Positions 61,215 through 64,000 of a DNA stretch of 64,000 nt are shown piece by piece. How positions within the stretch are numbered: position 1 is the first letter of the stretch; each line of letters opens with the position of its first letter. The notes under the pieces are model-generated. The model worked only from the letters and a program-made list of their open reading frames with translations. It did no database searches and was not told the origin of the DNA. Made by a program: the position numbers and the translations under genes. This DNA comes from Corallococcus interemptor (GTDB lineage: Bacteria > Myxococcota > Myxococcia > Myxococcales > Myxococcaceae): positions 1 to 64,000 of the forward strand of contig NZ_RAWM01000003.1 in NCBI RefSeq assembly GCF_003668875.1, read 5' to 3'.

Positions 61215-62143
61215 TGAAGGGCCTCGGCTGTCTGGGCCGCCCCTTCCTGTTCCAGGAGGAACGCCTGCCGGTCCTCTTCGAGCCGGGGTTCGGTGCGCGC
61301 CAGCTCGCCCACGCGCTCCAGCCAGGCGCGGGCGCGCTCGGGCGTGAGCGTCTTCGCGTCCGCCAGCTTCAGCAGCTCCTGGCGGTGCGTGCGCAGCAGC
61401 TTGCCGAAGACGTCCAGGTTCTCACGGCGGATGCGCGCCGCCTGCGCCAGGTCCTCCACCGTCGGGCCCGCGCCCAGCGCCAGGTCCTCGCGCAGCTGGT
61501 GCGTGCGGGCGCGCAGGTACACCTGGGCCGCGTGCCCCACCTCCCTGGGCGAGGGCCGGTGCTTGCCCTTGCGCCGCTCCGCCCTCGCGTACGACTGCCA
61601 GATGACGATGCCCAGGCCCATCACCGTCAGCGCCACCGTGGCCGTGGACAGGAGCTGATTCTCGCGGCCGTTGCTGCTCTCGCTGCGCGTGCGCGAGTCG
61701 TCGCCCTGGTCCACCTGGTTCGACTCGCTGCTGCCCGAGTTGCTGTGCTCGCTGGAGCCGGAGTGGCTGGAGCCCCCTTCTCCCGAGCTGTGGTCGCTGG
61801 AGTCGCTGGAGCCCGAGGAGTTCGAGTCCGACCGGCTCGAGTCGCCGTGGCTGGAGTTGCCCGAGTCGGAGTCGCTGGACTCGCCCGAGCCCGACTCGCT
61901 GGAGCCCTCGTCGCTGGAGCCGTTGGAGTCCGACTGGCTGGAGTCGCCCTGGCTGGAGTTGCCCTGGCTGGAGTCACCCTGGCTGGAGTTGCCCGACTCC
62001 GACTGGCTGGAGTCGCCCTGGCTCGAAGCACCCGACTCCGAGACCTCCGCGCCCCTCAGGCCCGCGGCGGGCGTGCGGCACCCCACGGCGAGCACCAGCA
62101 TCGACGCCGTCACCACGCGCTTCCACGAAGACTTCGTCCGCAT
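61211..62143 (-). CDS. Serine-rich-repeat lipoprotein with a C-terminal membrane anchor and helical domain
   Basis: A 310-residue lipoprotein starting at ATG 62143; lipobox L-A-V-G-C. Residues about 33-160 are an S-S-Q-G-D-S-S-Q type low-complexity repeat of Ser, Gly, Asp, Asn and Gln. Then one hydrophobic segment (about 170-188), a basic patch and a helical domain of about 120 residues (R-I-R-R-E-N-L-D-V-F-G-K-L-L). It precedes the DUF4105 gene with which it is coupled (4-bp overlap), suggesting a joint envelope role. Confidence 0.7.
   Translation of the reverse strand: MRTKSSWKRVVTASMLVLAVGCRTPAAGLRGAEVSESGASSQGDSSQSESGNSSQGDSSQGNSSQGDSSQSDSNGSSDEGSSESGSGESSDSDSGNSSHGDSSRSDSNSSGSSDSSDHSSGEGGSSHSGSSEHSNSGSSESNQVDQGDDSRTRSESSNGRENQLLSTATVALTVMGLGIVIWQSYARAERRKGKHRPSPREVGHAAQVYLRARTHQLREDLALGAGPTVEDLAQAARIRRENLDVFGKLLRTHRQELLKLADAKTLTPERARAWLERVGELARTEPRLEEDRQAFLLEQEGAAQTAEALQ
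61670..62047 (-). repeat. Degenerate tandem repeat encoding the Ser-rich segment
   Basis: The plus strand shows repeated 15- to 30-bp units built on CTGGCTGGAGTCGCC/CTGGCTGGAGTTGCC, clearest from 61940 to 62030. Slippage or unequal exchange would change the length of the Ser-rich region between strains. Confidence 0.65.
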
Positions 62144-62302
62144 CCATCCCCCTCGAAAGGGCGCCACCGGGCCTGGCGCCGGGGCATGCCCTAGCCAACG
62201 GCATGCCGGGAGATGAATTGTGCATTATCGGGAGGTTGGTGGATCGTCTGACGCGATACGGCGCGAAAACACGGGCCCGGGGTGCGTCGCGGACTTCGCG
62301 CC

Positions 62303-63664
62303 TCAGGCGAGCCGGGCGCTTCCGATTTCACCCCGGGTCCGGCGGGCGCCCTCCTCCAGGAAGAGACGTCTCAGATAGGGATTGAGGAAGCGCCCCTCCG
62401 GGTCCAGCTGCTCGCGGACGCGCTGGAAGTCGTCCCAGCGCGGATACAGGTGTTTCAGTGTCGCCGCCGTCTGCGTGTGCAGCTTGCCCCAGTGCGGCCG
62501 GCCGCCGTGGTTGCGGAAGATGGCCTCCGCGCCGGAGAAGTAGGGCTCCAGCGGCATGCCCCGGTACTGGTGAACCGCGATGAACGCGCGGTCCCCGCCG
62601 TGCGCCGGGCTGAGGAACACGTCGTCGCCGCGCACGAAGCGGTACTCCACCGGGAAGTGCACGGGCAGCTGCTCGCGCGTGATGTATTCGGACAGCTCGC
62701 GCAGGCAGTCCGGCCCGCGCTCCACCGGCACGGCGTACTCCATCTCCTGGAAGCGCACGAGGCGCGGCGTGGCGAACAGCGTGTGGCTCTGCCCCGCCAG
62801 CACGCCCTCCGACGCCAGCTTCGCGGACAGCCGGCTCACCGGCGCGCACAGGGCGGGCCGCATCCGGCACGCGCGGCTCACCGCGCCGAAGACGGCGTTC
62901 TCCATCACCATCTCGCTGAACCAGCGCCCCACGCCCACGCCGTGCGGCGTCTCGTCCGTGAGGTCCATCGCCTTGGTCATCACCCGGTCGGAGTGCGGGA
63001 ACCAGAAGAACTCGTAGTGCCGGTGGCGAGCGCGCGCCTCATCCAGCCCCGCGAGGCATTCCTCCAGCCCCAGGTTGCGGCGCGTCAGCCGCAGCCGGTA
63101 CGCGGGCAACAGGCGCAGCCGCACCCGCGTCACCACGCCCAGCGAGCCCAGCGACACGCGCGCGGCCTGGAGCAGCTCCGGAGACGTGTCCTCCGAACAC
63201 AGCACCTCGTCGCCGCTCGCCGTGACGAGCGTCATCGCCGCCGCCTGCGTGGAGAGGATGCCCAGCCCCACGCCCGTGCCGTGCGTGCCCGTGCCCAGCG
63301 CGCCGCCCAGCGACTGCTTGTTGATGTCGCCCAGGTTCTCCATCGCGAGCCCGTGCGACGCGAGCAGTGAGCCCAGCTCGCGCAAGGAAGTGCCCGCCCA
63401 CACCACGGCCTCGCGCGCGGACGCGTCCACGGACTCCAGGCCCCGCAGCGCTTCGAGCGAGACCATCGTCTCATCCGTCGCGCACAGGGGCGGGAACGAG
63501 TGGCCGCTGCCCACCACGCGCACGGTGCGCGACTGGGCGCTGGCGTCGCGGAGCGCGGCCTTCAGCGCGTCCACGGACTCCGGCTGGAGGAAGCCGGACG
63601 GATGGGCCACCACCGCGCCGGACCAGTTGCGCCACGTCCTCGTCTTCGCCGTCTCGGTCGTCAT
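62303..63664 (-). CDS. FAD-linked sugar/alditol oxidase (D-arabinono-lactone/AldO type)
   Basis: A 453-residue VAO-family flavoprotein. The FAD-binding half has G-S-G-H-S-F with His55 (the position where AldO attaches FAD covalently) and W-A-G-T-S-L-R-E-L, then G-G-A-L-G-T-G-T-H-G. The ALO half has M-E-Y-A-V-P and the conserved R-P-H-W-G-K-L-H near 410. It oxidises sugar alcohols or aldonolactones, making H2O2. Next to the D-threonine-aldolase-like gene (4 bp), a pairing seen in several actinobacteria and myxobacteria. Confidence 0.88.
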   Translation of the reverse strand: MTTETAKTRTWRNWSGAVVAHPSGFLQPESVDALKAALRDASAQSRTVRVVGSGHSFPPLCATDETMVSLEALRGLESVDASAREAVVWAGTSLRELGSLLASHGLAMENLGDINKQSLGGALGTGTHGTGVGLGILSTQAAAMTLVTASGDEVLCSEDTSPELLQAARVSLGSLGVVTRVRLRLLPAYRLRLTRRNLGLEECLAGLDEARARHRHYEFFWFPHSDRVMTKAMDLTDETPHGVGVGRWFSEMVMENAVFGAVSRACRMRPALCAPVSRLSAKLASEGVLAGQSHTLFATPRLVRFQEMEYAVPVERGPDCLRELSEYITREQLPVHFPVEYRFVRGDDVFLSPAHGGDRAFIAVHQYRGMPLEPYFSGAEAIFRNHGGRPHWGKLHTQTAATLKHLYPRWDDFQRVREQLDPEGRFLNPYLRRLFLEEGARRTRGEIGSARLA

Positions 63665-63668
63665 GCCG

Positions 63669-64000
63669 TCACCCCCATTCACCCCGGTAGGTCGGGACCT
63701 CTTCCACGACGCGTCCTTCGGAGATGAGCAGCAGCGTGCGGAAGTGCTCGCACACCTCGCCCGCCTTCGCGTGGCGGAAGAACACCGGCGCGCCCAGGGG
63801 CAGCGGCACCGGGCCCGCGTACGCGATGGGCGTCTGCACCTCGCCCGCGCCCTCCAGCGGGAGCAGCCTCGCGCCCTCGGGCAGGTAGGGCACCGGCAGC
63901 TTGTCCACCCCCGCCGAGCCGGAGGCCACGTAGCCCCCGCCCTGCAGCGTGAAGAGGCCCGGGCCGGGGCGCCGCGTGACGGGGATGGCGAAGGCCACCG
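63669..64000 (-). CDS. C-terminal fragment of an amino-acid deaminase/aldolase (D-threonine-aldolase-like)
   Basis: Only the last 110 residues are in the window; the gene runs off the end at 64000. The C-terminal domain of the fold-III PLP D-threonine aldolase/alanine-racemase-like enzymes is recognisable by G-L-F-T-L-Q-G-G-G-Y-V-A-S-G, L-P-V-P-Y-L-P-E-G and F-F-R-H-A-K-A-G-E-V-C-E-H-F. The metal/His-Cys site H-x-K-x3-C fits this class. It precedes the FAD oxidase with 4 bp between them, so one operon. Confidence 0.7.
   Translation of the reverse strand, partial: VAFAIPVTRRPGPGLFTLQGGGYVASGSAGVDKLPVPYLPEGARLLPLEGAGEVQTPIAYAGPVPLPLGAPVFFRHAKAGEVCEHFRTLLLISEGRVVEEVPTYRGEWG

Overview
This 64 kb window is high-GC DNA with tightly packed genes on both strands and many lipoprotein signal peptides. 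Gene content (TolQ/TolR-type motor genes, PAS/GAF histidine kinases, DUF2804, DUF4105, EcsC, LEA-type lipoproteins, MopE-type metal motifs) points to a predatory myxobacterium of the Myxococcus/Corallococcus group; this is inference from content and style, not from a marker gene. No rRNA, tRNA, CRISPR array, insertion sequence or prophage was recognised. Most genes look chromosomal and vertically inherited.

Layout. 1-9.8 kb: cell-wall hydrolase, membrane protein, a decayed HExxH protein, an M1 aminopeptidase, a run of two lipoproteins plus an HpcH/HpaI-type aldolase, a zinc-ribbon membrane protein and a DUF2804 protein. 9.9-16.7 kb: a Nat-type ABC exporter (permease plus ATPase), a TAP-family hydrolase lipoprotein, an LEA-domain lipoprotein, panD, a small lipoprotein, EcsC and a MarR regulator. 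16.7-19.3 kb: a surface or periplasmic protein and a secreted DNase-I-fold enzyme.

19.3-27.6 kb is the most distinctive part: four consecutive lipoproteins sharing an H-(A/S)-C-x-H module, an Uma2-family protein, and then (minus strand) a TonB-domain/TonB-receptor fusion with a lipoprotein partner, with a further lipoprotein diverging from it. Three nearly identical 17-bp dyads (consensus WTGCAACWWRRTTRCWW) sit in front of these transcription units and look like operators of one Fur-family-type regulator. I read this as a metal-uptake locus; the metal is not determined.

27.6-38.9 kb: thioredoxin and FKBP, a repeat-bearing outer-membrane protein, Lon-N protein with NAD synthetase, a VTT membrane protein, a MASE1 hybrid kinase, TM2 and small charged proteins, a cold-shock gene diverging from a fatty-acid desaturase (a plausible cold-adaptation pair), and a HAD phosphatase. 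39-46 kb: a TolQ-TolR-TolR motor operon of the type that includes the gliding motor, an orphan MshEN protein, and two overlapping sensor genes, one of which has a HisKA domain but no ATPase domain. 46-58.5 kb: a beta-helix lipoprotein, glutaredoxin, acyltransferase-like membrane protein, a two-part U32 protein, a VUT-family transporter, a FolB-cupin fusion overlapping a FolM-like reductase, secreted and lipoprotein genes, a methyltransferase, GreB and a PilZ protein. 58-64 kb: a DUF4105 protein with a serine-rich lipoprotein, and an FAD-linked sugar/alditol oxidase next to the end of a D-threonine-aldolase-like gene cut by the window edge.
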